A stretch of 64,000 nucleotides of DNA from Panonychus citri (lineage: Eukaryota > Arthropoda > Arachnida > Trombidiformes > Tetranychidae), in assembly GCF_014898815.1 (NCBI RefSeq), contig NW_026515502.1:248001-312000 (forward strand), in the 5' to 3' direction. The notes under the pieces were generated by a model. The model searched no databases. It had not been told where the DNA came from and saw only the letters and a list, made by a program, of their open reading frames with translations. Shown in pieces: positions 33,958 to 46,676 of the stretch (within the stretch, counting starts at the first letter, position 1; every line of letters starts with the position of its first letter). Made by a program: the position numbers and the translations under genes.

Positions 33958-33974
33958 GTGACATCTAGTGAGGG
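33958..33974 (-). promoter_or_regulatory. CTCF-like site, DHX33 side
   Basis: The minus strand reads CCCTCACTAGATGTCAC, close to CCACTAGATGGCAG. Confidence 0.4.
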
Positions 33975-34182
33975 AAAATAAAACTAAGGAAAAAAGTTGA
34001 AGAGAAAATTAATTGAAAGAATTAATTGATTTCGAGTTTAATTGATTGAGCTTTTGAGATTCTGTTTGGATTTTGAATTGAATGAGGTTCAATTGTTGAT
34101 GAGAATCTTGAATGAGATTAACTAGTTAATAGAAATTTGAGATTAAATGAAATGAAGAAGAATTTCAGTTGAGAAATTGATC

Positions 34183-34196
34183 TTCAGATGGCAGCA
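34183..34196 (+). promoter_or_regulatory. CTCF-like or YY1-like site, Rpt2 side
   Basis: TTCAGATGGCAGCA, 206 bp before the Rpt2 start codon. It is shorter and could equally be a YY1-type AGATGGC element. Confidence 0.35.
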
Positions 34197-34401
34197 GTTC
34201 TTCAATTCGGTTCTATTTTTCTCTTATCATCGTTTTCGGTTTTTGTTTGTTTCATCAAACCTTTTTTCTTGTGAATTTAATTTTTTACTTCTTAATTGTT
34301 CTTATTTAGAATTAATTGTTTATTTAATTTGTTTGATTGTTTAACATAATTGTGACTTAGTGATCGTGATTTAGTCAAATCTCAGTTTTTATTCTGCTCT
34401 G

Positions 34402-36385
34402 ATGGTAAGTTTCGCTTTTGTATTTGCTTAATTCATTCTTTGATCTCTTTCATATCCTCACTTGTGTCACCCAATAGACTTTTGCTGAGTCATTGGATCC
34501 ATCATCTTGTTTTGTCTTCCATTTTTTGTTTCTTTGTTTTTTTCTGTGGTTTTTTTTTCTCATTTTGTTGATATGTGTTATCGTTTTAGTTCTAATATAA
34601 GTGTTTTCTGTTTTCTGTTTTCTTTAGGGTCAGAACCAATCCTTTTTCAACAACAGGGGTGCTGGGTCTGGTCAAGGAGGTGATGCTGGTGAGGGTAAAG
34701 ATGGGAAGAAGGCAAAAAAAGAACGAAACCGACCTTTGCCCACACCCGCTCGTGGTCGTGGCAGAAGGAAAGGAAAGGGTCCTGATGCTGCTTCTAAATT
34801 ACCCATGGTCACCCCACATACTCGATGCCGTCTTAAGTTACTCAAATTAGAAAGAATTCATGATTGGCTGCTAATGGAGGAAGAGTTTCTCAAAAACTCA
34901 AAAGTTCAAACTAAAATTGATAATGAAGATGAAAACGATGAAAGAAACAAAGTTGATGACTGTCGTGGTAAGTGACATTTTCTTTTAACTTTATAAATTC
35001 TATTTACCTTAAATGATTAGAACAACAAAAATTTAACTACTGTTCACATACTTAAAAATCATGTGGATAAAATTTATTATGAAACTTGTTGCTTCTAACA
35101 TGAAACTTTTATCTGTTTACAAAATCTAAGATCTTTTTCTTATTTTCTTTATTTTATACCAGGTACTCCCATGTCAGTTGGTAATCTTGAAGAGATTATC
35201 GATGATAATCATGCAATAGTCTCAACTTCTGTGGGAAGTGAGCATTACGTATCCATATTATCATTTGTGGATAAAGAGCAACTTGAACCAAATTGCTCAG
35301 TTCTGTTAAATCATAAAGTTCATGCCGTTGTTGGGGTTCTTAGTGATGACACAGATCCCATGGTGAATGTGATGAAACTAGAAAAGGCTCCTCAAGAAAC
35401 TTATGCTGATATTGGTGGTTTAGATCAACAAATACAAGAAATTAAGGAGTCTGTTGAGCTTCCGTTAACCCATCCAGAATATTATGAGGAAATGGGCATC
35501 AAACCACCAAAAGGAGTCATTCTTTATGGTCCTCCTGGTACTGGAAAAACATTATTAGCCAAAGCTGTGGCTAATCAAACTTCAGCCACGTTTTTGCGAG
35601 TTGTTGGCTCAGAATTGATCCAAAAATATCTTGGAGATGGACCTAAATTAGTTAGAGAATTATTTAGAGTTGCTGAAGAACATGCACCTTCCATCGTCTT
35701 CATCGATGAAATTGATGCCATTGGTACTAAACGGTAAGTCTTTTGATATATTGGATTAACCAATTAAAATTAATGAATGTCGATGATTAGACATAATATT
35801 ACTACTGTTCACATCCTGAAACAATATGTAGATACGATAACCCATTATGAGACTTCATTTAAATTCTCTTAGCTCATCTTGAGTTTATCAACTTTGACTA
35901 ATGTTATTCTTTCCCCTGTTTCTCTTTTCTATTATACTTGTAGTTATGATTCAAATTCTGGTGGTGAACGAGAAATTCAAAGAACCATGTTGGAATTACT
36001 TAATCAATTGGACGGTTTTGATTCTCGTGGTGATGTCAAAGTTGTTATGGCAACTAATAGAATTGAAACTCTTGATCCAGCTCTCATTCGACCTGGTAGA
36101 ATTGATCGAAAGATTGAATTTCCTCTTCCCGATGAAAAAACCAAGAGACGAATTTTTACCATTCATACCTCAAGAATGACCCTTGCGGAAGATGTAAACT
36201 TCGATGAAATTGTTTTATCAAAGGATGACCTTAGTGGAGCAGATATCAAAGCGATCTGTACCGAAGCAGGTCTAATGGCTCTCCGTGAAAGACGGATGAA
36301 AGTGACCAATGAAGATTTCAAAAAATCTAAAGAAAACGTTTTGTACAGAAAGAAAGAGGGATCACCTGAATCTTTGTATCTTTAG
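34402..36385 (+). CDS. PSMC1: 26S proteasome regulatory subunit 4 (Rpt2 ATPase)
   Basis: Coding exons 34402-34404 (the ATG alone), 34628-34967, 35163-35733 and 35944-36385 give 451 residues (440 in human). It is one of the six AAA+ ATPases in the 19S base that unfold substrates and open the 20S gate. The N-terminus is MGQ, giving the glycine that is N-myristoylated in other species, followed by a basic stretch. The conserved coiled-coil/OB region starts at GPDAASKLP, then TPHTRCRLKLLKLERIHDWL. The AAA domain has GPPGTGKT (237-244), IVFIDEID (292-299), the arginine-finger region NRIETLDPALIRPGRIDRK and a C-terminal LYL tail of the HbYX type that docks into the alpha ring. Sequence identity to animal Rpt2 is very high after residue 110; the first 50 residues are divergent. 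Confidence 0.98.
35015..35087 (+). repeat. Element shared by Rpt2 introns 2 and 3 (copy in intron 2)
   Basis: Starts GATTAGA and contains ACTACTGTTCACAT and TTATGAAACTT. It aligns over about 70 bases with 35785-35855 in the next intron. Confidence 0.55.
35785..35855 (+). repeat. Element shared by Rpt2 introns 2 and 3 (copy in intron 3)
   Basis: Starts GATTAGA and contains ACTACTGTTCACAT and TTATGAGACTT. The core of 14 bases is identical to the intron 2 copy, with diverged flanks in the same order. Confidence 0.55.
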
Positions 36386-36879
36386 ACTAAAAATATTTTT
36401 TCCCATTTACTATATGAAAGAAAATAAATCCAGGGATATACAAGATTTTCTTTTTAACAATTATAACGACTAAATCCAATTTATTTATGCACAAACAATT
36501 TATATCTATCAACTAAACGAATCTTAATCAAACACTTCTCTTGATTAAACTCTACAAGTTGATTTTCTAAATTTTCACTGACAAAATCTTCTAATCAAAA
36601 GAAAGAATCAGGTTAACCATGTATCCATATTTCGAGTTTCAATTCTAATTGTAATATAAATTTGTTTTTCTCAACAAAATGTGATCGCAATTTTAAAAAA
36701 ATTAATTGTGACATAATTTTCTGTTAAAATAGTGAGAATAAGCTATTTACAGATAATCTTTCCATTTGAATAACCGTTAATGTTTACATGTGCTTCTGAT
36801 TAGAGTTAAATCATTTAAGGTTTTCCATTGATTCAACTTTAACTGTACATTGATTGTTGTCTCATTTTCTTAAACAATC
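36386..36879 (+). other. Rpt2 3' UTR and Gemin2 upstream region
   Basis: An AATAAA at 36423-36428 follows the Rpt2 stop by 38 bp. The remaining 450 bp are AT-rich with no clear TATA box before Gemin2. Confidence 0.55.
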
Positions 36880-38017
36880 ATGAAGGATGCAAATGACTTT
36901 GACATTGATGATCTTGCCCAAGCTTCCGTTCTGCCGGTGGCCGAAACAAGTACCTGTGATCCCGCCGCTCCTCCAACAACCGGCGCCCAATATTTACTCA
37001 GAGTAAAGTGAGTAATAGTTTCAAATTTTTCTCCATTTGATTAACTTGATTCAAATTGTGATTTGTTTTTCTCTCTTTCTTTTTTAATTATAAAGATTGG
37101 AAGCTAAAAAATTACCCGATTTTATCGTTCGAACGCCCAAACGTAAAGGTAAAAATAAACAATGTAAACAACTTCCAACACCTCGAGCCAAAAGTGTTCA
37201 TCAGTTTCTCCTGGAACGTTTTATCAAAGCGGACAAAGAAATCTGTCCAACTTTGGCCTGGGCCGATGACACGTTGAGAAATTTTAAACGAGTTCGAGAT
37301 AAAGTGAACGAGGCTCGAAGCTTGTCCAGTAATCCCTTGTGTGATAGCGATATTCACAAAGTCCCTCATGTCCGTAATACGGCAGCATGGAAGAAGATTA
37401 TTCTCGGTGAAACAGATGAGACAGTTTCAGACGAACCAATTTCCGAAGTGAAAGGAATCGTTTACAGTACCAAAGGCGGTAAAGGTCCACTTTTATCAGT
37501 TATCGTCCAGTTCCCACAAGGAGCAATAATTGATTTCATCGAGTTGATAACAAGTTGGGTTAAGCAATTGGGTTGGTGCCATCAAGCGGCCGTTTGGACT
37601 TATTCACTACTTGCCTGTTTAGAACTACCTGTTGTCGGTGATGTGGTGGCCGTTTTACGTGATCTATCGCGTACCTGTAGTAGCATTCGGTCGAAGCATA
37701 AAAATATTGAAAATAAATCTCTCATTACGTCGTTAAATTTGATCATCTGTATAATTGGACAGTTTTTCGGTCAACTTGATATTTGTGATGATTATTTACC
37801 TAAAGAATTGAGTTCACCTTCAACTTCATCTGCTTCAAGTTCAGTGGTCACTCCAAATGAGCCTAAAGGTGAAGATATTAATCAAAATATTCCAGTACAA
37901 GATGTTGAGACTTTGAATAAACAAATTGCAGAAATTCAGGAGAAAATGAGAAAACTGAATGAGGAATATTCACCAACCAAAGTTTCCTCAGTGACCACAG
38001 TTGAAGATTCCAATTGA
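36880..38017 (+). CDS. Gemin2: Gemin2 (SMN-complex snRNP assembly factor)
   Basis: Two coding exons, 36880-37007 and 37096-38017, join in a Lys codon and give 349 residues (280 in human). Gemin2 clamps the Sm pentamer and binds SMN during cytoplasmic snRNP assembly. Family features in order are an acidic N-terminal FDIDDLAQ segment, AQYLLRVKLEAKKLPD matching the conserved Y-L-x-x-V-x-x-E-A block, and SVHQFLLERF with TLAWADDTLRNFKRVRDKVN. The helical core follows: AAWKKIILGE, SWVKQLGWCHQAAVWTYSLL, ACLELPVVGDVVAVLRDLSR and NLIICIIGQFFGQLD. A Ser-rich linker and a predicted coiled coil (LNKQIAEIQEKMRKLNEEYS) add about 65 residues at the C-terminus that vertebrate Gemin2 lacks. Confidence 0.93.
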
Positions 38018-38173
38018 TTTCCATCATCCATAAATCTTGATAATCAAACTGACCACTAAGAGAAAACAACAAACAAATTCTAAACCAATTTCCATCTCCT
38101 AAAGGATCAATTTCTTTGTCCGAATCCTCAGAATTGCCATGATTAATTATCACATTCCATTTATACCAAAGAA

Positions 38174-38179
38174 AATAAA
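38174..38179 (+). terminator. Gemin2 poly(A) signal
   Basis: AATAAA, 157 bp after the stop. A second one lies at 38390-38395. Confidence 0.5.
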
Positions 38180-39730
38180 ACTCATGGAGATTTAAGATTT
38201 TAATCATCATGACTAATCCCATCTGATTATAAACCTTAATCACACTCATCACTCACAATCCAAGCCCAATTTACTTAACCACCAATTTAATAATCTCAAA
38301 ATTAAGTTACAGTTGGAATCAACTGATTACAAGGAATCTCCAATTCCATGATAATCAAAATGTGATAATTTATTGATTATCTTTCTCCCAATAAAAATTG
38401 ATTGTTAACAAAATTCATTTCAATGCCAATCTCAAAGTCAATTGGAACTAGAAATCCAATTATAAATTGACAATTAAAACTTTCTTACCTTTCATGTACA
38501 ATTTATACTAAATAATCAACTCGATAACCGTAAACAATTAATTGTATTTCCATGCCAAGAATCATTAATGAAATAATAAGATCAACGTTTGTAATATTTT
38601 AATAAAAAATTGTCAACAATTAACACGTTTCCAATTAATTCACTAATTATCCTTTAAAGTCATTAGTTAAATTGTATATATCTTTGTCTAACCTGTTATT
38701 AACTGTTCACTTAATTGTCACACAATTTGTGGGACAAAACTTGACAATAAATGTTAATGATATGTTAGTTAATTGATCTTTACACCAAACAATTAGTGTA
38801 ACAACAATATAAGAGTCAATGTAAACAATTTAAAAGATGTTATTAAGTTTTTTTATCATTTAATTTTTGCCACAATTAATTGTTAATTTTTTCAACTGAG
38901 TCAATTGTATTATCTTAATGATGTTGTAAAAGTATAATTATGGAAACAATTAGTTAAATCATTTATTTTCAATTGCTACATTTGACTAGAGTGATATTGA
39001 TTAGTGGTTTAAGTGTAGATCAAGTAATAATTGAATTAAAAGTCACTGATGTTAATTGCTTGGATTTGATGGTTAAAGTTAATCCTCTCATTGTAAAATT
39101 AGAGAGTCATTGAGATTAGTTAATCCTTTACTGATTTGATTATATTAGTTGAGTAATAATAATAAATACAATGTAATGAAAATGGTTCAATGATTATTGG
39201 TCATTTTAATCGTAACTTTGACTTAATCATTCATTAATATTGATCGCTAAATAGATTAACAAATACTTGACCCTTAACATTATTGTGAGATTTGATGTAA
39301 TATCTTTTGTTGATTGTTGATGATTAACTTCATTGATTACCCAAAATAACAATCAAAATAACAACAACTTTTCATACATAATAATGAATGTGGTAAGTGT
39401 GCCAATGTTATTTTGTTTATTTCATGAAAAACTTCATGGGAATGGGTCAGTTCATTGAAACAAACAGTTAATATGATGATAATGATGAGGATGAAGATGA
39501 GGATGAATGAGGATGAGGAAGAGGACGAGGAAGATGCGTGTGTCTCACAATAGGAAAGCAAAGGGTTCTAAAGGTTTGTTGTTTTCGACGAAGGTGGTCA
39601 ACAAAGGTTAGAACATTTTTCCCTTTTCTCCTCCCATTTTACTCCTTCTCAGCTTTAAATGTCCACTAATTGCACTCGAAAACTATAGACTGACCAATGG
39701 TCTATTCTTATCGATAATGACCTAGTTTAA

Positions 39731-39771
39731 TGATGATTATGATGATGATCATCATCATCATCATTATGATT
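39731..39771. repeat. GAT/ATC palindrome
   Basis: TGATGATTATGATGATGAT followed directly by its near-complement ATCATCATCATCATTATGAT, an almost spacer-less inverted repeat with arms of about 20 bases. Confidence 0.7.
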
Positions 39772-42700
39772 TTCAATATTAGTGAACCAAGTTGCGAGTA
39801 AACAAAAGGATAAAAAACATTAAATTGACCATAAACTGGATTAACCCAAACCAAACCGTTGATCATCAAACATCAATGGACAATCAACTAATCCTTTTAC
39901 ATGTTTGTTGTTATTATTGTTCGATAGTTGATCAGATTTCATTGTAGTTTAATATTTCCTATGAGTTAATAATCAACATCGACACGCGTTCATCAGACTA
40001 CCTATCAAATCACTTGAGAATCGATAATAAATTTGGAGATGATAATGAAGGTGAATCAGATTATTAGAGATACAGGACATTTTCTGTCCACTTCGGCCTT
40101 TTCTCAGTAAACTACAATCAACTAAAACTTTAAGTAAAAAGGGTAAATAATGAACTATAACACGATTGAATAAGTTAGTTAATTTCTCTGAAAACAAGCG
40201 ATTAGTTAACTACCAAAAAATTATGAATATTTATCTGTATATTTATAAAAAAAATTCATTCAATTCGAACGGTTAATTTTTATTATTTATTAAATTTCAT
40301 ATATAATAAATCATTTTTTTTCAATTCATGAGATCATGTTTTCGAAATGACCTTTTTCGGACTTGAACATTTTCGATAATTAATTCAAATTGTAGACCAC
40401 GAGCTGGACTATTCTATTAGTCGTCTTTAAATAGTCGTACTTCTTTACTACGAAAATCGTACGAACGAATCTAAGCTTCCCTTTTACAGAACAAAGTAAA
40501 AATTAGATTCTGATTGAATCGCTAAAATTGAATAAAAAAGAAAAATCAATTATCCATTAATAACTAATCAGCACTCGACTAATCTAATTTAATTGTCATT
40601 TATCCATTTCATTGTCTTCAAAACCTCAGGATCTATTAAATTCATTGAGTGTGAAGTATTTAATGACCTCCAAAGCTTTTCAGGTCTACTTCATACTCAG
40701 GCCAAACTCAAAACTTTTGCATCTCAAGTAACCAGCAAACGGAAAATATAATCCGAGTGATCATCTTGGTCTTGTTTAAAATAATTAGCCAACGATTTAT
40801 TATTTGTTGACAAAAAAAATATTTAAATTATATCATGGAACTGGTTGGATATCGAAAAGCAAATCAATATAAGTGAAACTAATGATCAGTCTGATTAATG
40901 AGCTGATCGCAATGTATCATGTTTATTATTGAAATGATTAAATTTCTCCAAATTAAATGTTTGAATTTATGATGAACAATCTTACGAGGTAATATTAATA
41001 CAAAGGAGAGGACAAGTTTGATGGAGATTAATGATTGTATCAAATCCCAAAGAGAAAAACAAGTTTACCTTGTTAATCCTTTCTCTTTTTTTTATTCCAA
41101 TTGATTGTTATCATTACAATTGAATTTGCGGCAATTCAAACTTTGCAGAAAATGAAAAATGATTCAAATTGATGATTCTAATGATTTGATAACATCTATT
41201 TACTCATTTCCATTCGTATTCCAATCGACAACAAACATGGAGCAAACTGAGAAATAGAAAAAAGAAAAGAAGATGATACATGTTGGTGTTAAATGACACC
41301 ATTTATTTAGAATGAAAAGTGTCAAAGGGATGAGATTAACAACCAGTTTCTTTTCCAATCGAAGTAGATTAAATCAGCTGATAACAATTCCAAAGGCTTC
41401 GAATACGATTAAAAGTCTACATATCATCATAATCCTCTTTTTCTCGATAGAAAATTTTTTTATTCTCTTTTCCTTTTCTTGTTCTCTTGTTTCACTTAAT
41501 GGTTATGATGAGGACTGGAGGATGAAAATGATATCGCGATGATTATGTTAATCAAGAGTAATAACTACGAAAGAGAAGAAATAAAATGATTATTACCTTA
41601 AAGCGAATGAATCAAAATGATGATTAAGATAATTGTTGAAAGGGTTTAACACCAATTCTTTATATATGCAAAAATATCGATGACAATAAACGGAGCAATC
41701 ATACTTATATTAACGATAACAATTTGATTATCAGATTAAGATGATGATCAACCTCCAGAACTGAAGGTTTATTTTCACGAGCAGTTAAATCGTCAAGGAA
41801 TAAATTTGCTGAGAAAGTTTTTGAAATGTTCAGAAGAAAGTGAACTTTTATTCAATTGGTGACATTCATCATGAAAAGGATTTAAGAAAACTCTGATCAC
41901 TGAACTTTTGCTTTTGAGAGTTGCGATTGAGTTGTTTTAATGGAAGTTAGTTGTTTAAAGTTATGATTTGATTATTGAAATGACGATTTTAATCAACAAT
42001 GAATCTTGGATCTTTGATTCCAATTGATTAATCGTGACAATCTTTGCGAGTGTATCAAGCTGATGATTGACTTTGATCAGTTGATTGAGTTTAAAAGTGA
42101 TCGCCTTGATTTTCATGGAATCAAATAAATGTCAAATGTTTTTAATGCACTTTTGTCAATTGTAACAATTTCAACTGTTGGTCAATTTAAAAGATACATT
42201 TGATGAGAGGACATGAAATGGGAGGGATGATTTAGTGAAAAATGGGAAGGGAAAAATGATTAAGAGGAAAAGGAAATGATGAAAAGGTTTTGGTTAAAAG
42301 TGAACAAAAAAGTGAAATTATTTTCAGTTTAACTGGAAAAAAGAAACATTGAAATCCCTTGGTGGTTTCAACGGTAACAATTTCGAAGTGTTTTTTATTG
42401 TTCATTTCGTACATTTATCACTAATCTCATTACTATGACCCTGAAATTTTCGCTTCATTTTTTCTTCAACTTGTTATTGTTACATCAAAATGAATTCTTG
42501 TAATATTTTCCAAGTGATCTCGGTGATTGAGTTCAGGGTGTGTCACCATGTTATCATGATGATGCTTTCACAATTCCGATAGTTAATCAAACAAAAAGGT
42601 TTTTTTTTCTCGATTACAGTTGATTACCCATGATGATGATGATAAGTTAAATTGGATCAATGTAACTATTTCAATGAACCATCCAACAGGTTCCAGGGAA

Positions 42701-43849
42701 CTAATTGACTTAATTAGACTCCATAAGAATATCGTTCTCTTTTTACAACCATTAAAATCAAAAGGAAACGGAAATGATGCAAGTTAATGAAGATGGAGTT
42801 ACAGTGAAAAATGATCCATCAATGAATATGGAGAGTAATAAGTCCGATAGAGAGATAAACAAGATGATTAATCTATCAAGATATGAGTTGATTTACTAAT
42901 TGAATGAGTTTAAGTGTACAGTTAATGAAGCGACACATAATTTGTAGATTGATAAAGGCAGTTAACTGTTTGTTTAATCCTTGATTGCTGTTGTTTTTTT
43001 TTGCTTCTCTTGCCTCGTTAATTAAATTCACTCATTAATTAGATTACCATGAATACTCAGTTCGAGAGGGGAAAAAGTCAAGAGTAAATATTGAAAGCTA
43101 TTAAATAATTGGAACTGATAAAAAAAGAGCAAACAAAATCAGTACATTAATTAACATTGATTAAAATTGGTGAGTGTTGATTGAGTGATTAAATTGTTAG
43201 GAAAGGTGAGTAAAGTGTTTTAAGTGATCAAATATAAACTGTTATCGCATGTTAGTTACAATGAAGAGCATTGAGATAATCATGATGACATTGGTGAAAC
43301 TTTTTTTCAACACAGCTGATAAATGATACTTATTCTTGGTCTTAATGAGCATCATTTTGATGTAATGAAGATACATCATGAATAAGAATGTAATAATCAT
43401 TACCATTGAGGCAATTTAATGAAAATTTCTCGGAATTAGATTGTTGTTTGTGTCTCCTTTCAATGGATTCTGATTCCAGTTTCACATAAAGGGATTATCG
43501 TTTCATGTGAAGATAACATTATTGTTTAATGTTGATTTGACGAGGTCATCATAGTACTAAAAAAATAAAGGTTTATGACCATAAGAGGAGTAGATATGAT
43601 GATGATTATGATAAGTGGGTGAGAATCCTCATCTTTTATGGGCAAATAGAGATCAACAATATTCAGAATAGTATTTAGACTGTATGAGAATAAAAAAGAC
43701 ATTGAGAATATATTTGATTATTAGAACAGTAAAGAAATATATTTATGTGTAAAGGAAGAAACAAAATATTGAAGAAAGAAAAAGGAAGCGGAAAAAAAGC
43801 AATAATCATAATAGAGCTGAAATGATAATCTCCTGGAACAATTGAGAGA

Positions 43850-43852
<3 letters not shown>

Positions 43853-43888
<36 letters not shown>
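43853..43888. repeat. (GA)n microsatellite
   Basis: AG dinucleotide run of about 36 bases. Confidence 0.9.
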
Positions 43889-43891
<3 letters not shown>

Positions 43892-46322
43892 AGACAATAA
43901 AGTACTGGGAGAAGGCGAAGGGTAGGTAATAGGAGTTGAGAGAACTGATGATTATTAAGAATTTTCTTTTTTTCTAACAGAATACAATCTAATTTCCATG
44001 TTAATAAGATTTAAGCATCACTTTCAATGGAAAAATAATGAGAGATAAACAAAGGATCATAAGAAATTCAAATGAGTGAGAACAGGAAAGAGTTGGAAGG
44101 AAATTGTATTGAGAGAAGTTGAAAAAAGTTCATACATGTTATTATTTGGAATCATCCATCATTATATTGGTAGACCAAATAGAATATTATTCGAAATCAA
44201 TGATGATCATGATTAGCGAATGATTATACACGAAGAATCTGAAAAAAGAAAGAAAAAAATATCAAATATCACAGTAAACGACATAATACTCATCTCATTT
44301 TACGAGATAATAACTATTGGAATAAAGTTCATTGGGATTAAAACGATAAAAGTAGTTGATGGAGAGATTTTCGAGCTCCTTACTCTCAGCATAAGCTTAA
44401 ATCAGATTTGATCGAAATTGATTTGATTACAAGTTAATGATATTAAATCGATGATGACCAAGATGAGGAAAACTTAAATCACCATAGATTCCACCGCCGT
44501 GTGTCCATTTGATTATCTCATCATGATGATGATAATGATTACCAATAAAATTTCATAGAATATATTTATTCAGTCAACCTGAAGAGAAGATGAAATAAAA
44601 AGAATACAAATTAAAACTTATACACTAGAAATTGGATCGAGGTGATAGAGTAAAAGCTTAACTATATTAATGATATCATAACAATAAAATATTATGGACA
44701 CAAATTATTTAGCTTATCACCATCTTCATCCTCTCTCTCTCTCTCTCTCCTCTTTAATCCGATGGTAATTATTGTAACTGTCACTGGTGAATTGTCAATG
44801 ATGATGATGATGAGAGTGTATCAGCAGTAGGAGGAGGTGAATTTGTTTATTGTCCAATTTTATTTCATCCTCATCCTTTTTGTCCGTTTGTGATGTGTAT
44901 GTGTGTGTGTCCATTGTAGTTAATAAAATTTAGATTTACCATGAAAAAAGATAAGTAGAAAGTTAAACCATAACAATGGGACAATAACAAAAGGGTTTAG
45001 GGTTATGAAGCTTTTTAAAAATTCAGGACACATTCAAAGACGATCAGCATCATCATCATGTAAAGGATTGTAAGTAAATTAACTTGACAACACATCTAAT
45101 TAAATCAATGGTTTCCTCCTCAAATTATCACCTCGATTCACATAAAGGTAACAAGCAAATCTAAAGGTAACTCCATTTATTATTATTGGTCTTGTCCCAA
45201 GAGAAGGGCAAACACATAATAACCTGTCAAAGGCGAAATACAAAAAAAAGGGTTAATGGTTAATTCACAAATACATCAAATTAATGGTTGTGATTACATA
45301 AATGTAACATTAACAGTAGATTAGAAGCAGGAAGATGTTGATGAGTTGTAAATGAGAATTAAATTGATATGTTAATTGTTGTTAAATTGATTTTATCACT
45401 TACCATTATTTTTCCTCTTCTCTTTGCCTTCGTATTGGTAATGGAAAGATGGAGAGAAAAAAAAGTTCACCAAGATAATCAATTACAATTCAATTTCCAT
45501 GAGTTATAAAAAGAAGGGTTTAAATTGTTGAGATAATTATTCAGTGGTCTTAATGATCTTAGTTGTTGAAAAGGAGATTGAAAATAATCAATTAAAAAGA
45601 AGCTTAAGATCAACATGATCACTAATCGTCAATCTTTACATTGATTACTATCGATCAATATAATTAAGTTCATTTGGATTAATATAATCATAAGTTAGCT
45701 TTTAAATTTGAAAGTTAACCTGATCAAGTTGTTTGTCAATGTTGATTTAAAACGTTACAATTTGAGTAGATTTGTGAAGATTAATTCAAATTAGACAAGA
45801 AAATCCCTCGGACGTTGAATTAAGATTAACGGTTAACTAAAAAAGTTAATCATTTTGATTCTAAAAGTTGTTTCACTTAATTTGTTGGTAACTGATTAGA
45901 TTACCTTACATTGGAGATGACCATCTATCTTAGATAATGTAATGTCTACATGTTTATTTCTGTGTTTTTGTGATTGAGTTTAAATCTCTTGATTTTCTCG
46001 ACCTTTTCATGTTGTTTTTTTTTGTAAACTCACCAAAGTTCATCAGCAACAACTTGAGTTGACCACTGTGCTATTATTGATTCATATTTGTGTTCCGATT
46101 GTTGATTTATGTGAGAATACAATTTATTAATAAAAGAGTTACAATCAATCGGATAATCAAAAACTACGAGCAAAGTGACATTTCCCTTGTCTAATTCATC
46201 TGAAATTGTATTAGCTGAAAGATATTATTAATACAGTTAATAGTAAAAAAGTTTTTCACTTCAACTTTGTTCTTGATTGACTTTTATTTTTATAGAATTT
46301 TATTTTATATTTTCTTTCAAAA

Positions 46323-46340
46323 GTCAATAGATGGCAACAG
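46323..46340 (+). promoter_or_regulatory. CTCF-like site in the gene-poor region
   Basis: GTCAATAGATGGCAACAG. It is the only such site in the desert and lies about 350 bp upstream of the candidate small gene at 46.7 kb. Confidence 0.35.
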
Positions 46341-46676
46341 TTATGTTTAAGAACTTTTTTATTAAATTGTTATCATTTCGAAAAATTTATTCATTTAAAT
46401 TAAAAGTTCGTAAATTAAGATGATAAGACTCTTTTGGATTTCGATTCCGCTTTTGGAATGTTTTTAGTCTCGTTTTAAGGGATAACAGTTTCTGCTTGGT
46501 GATTCCTTTTTCTCAGTATTTGTTTTTGATAAATTCTCTTTTTTCCTTGCGTATTTAAAGTCTCAGCATTTTTCTATCTATTTATCAAGGTAACTCTTTT
46601 TCCATGAATAAGTGTCCTTTTTGTCAGTTGCATCTTTCGATACATTTAATTTTATTCTCTCTTCCATTTTTTAGAG

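Larger units (their letters stand above)
33810..34401. promoter_or_regulatory. Divergent promoter region of DHX33 and Rpt2
   Basis: 592 bp separate the two start codons. It contains two CTCF-like words (33958-33974, 34183-34196) and a duplicated copy of the DHX33 start context (33932-33948 against 33793-33809, 15 of 17 bases identical). No TATA box was seen, as expected for housekeeping genes. Confidence 0.5.
38400..46320. other. Gene-poor region, part 1
   Basis: Eight kilobases of AT-rich DNA with many (GAT/ATC)n patches, the 39731-39771 palindrome and a GA microsatellite at 43853-43888. Slightly more complex patches at 40360-40500 and 40620-40760 have no supported coding potential. I recognised no exon. 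Confidence 0.6.

Noticed and set aside
40360..40500. More complex patch checked for a tRNA or other RNA gene
   Set aside because: No cloverleaf or T-loop consensus could be formed; only short direct and inverted repeats are present.
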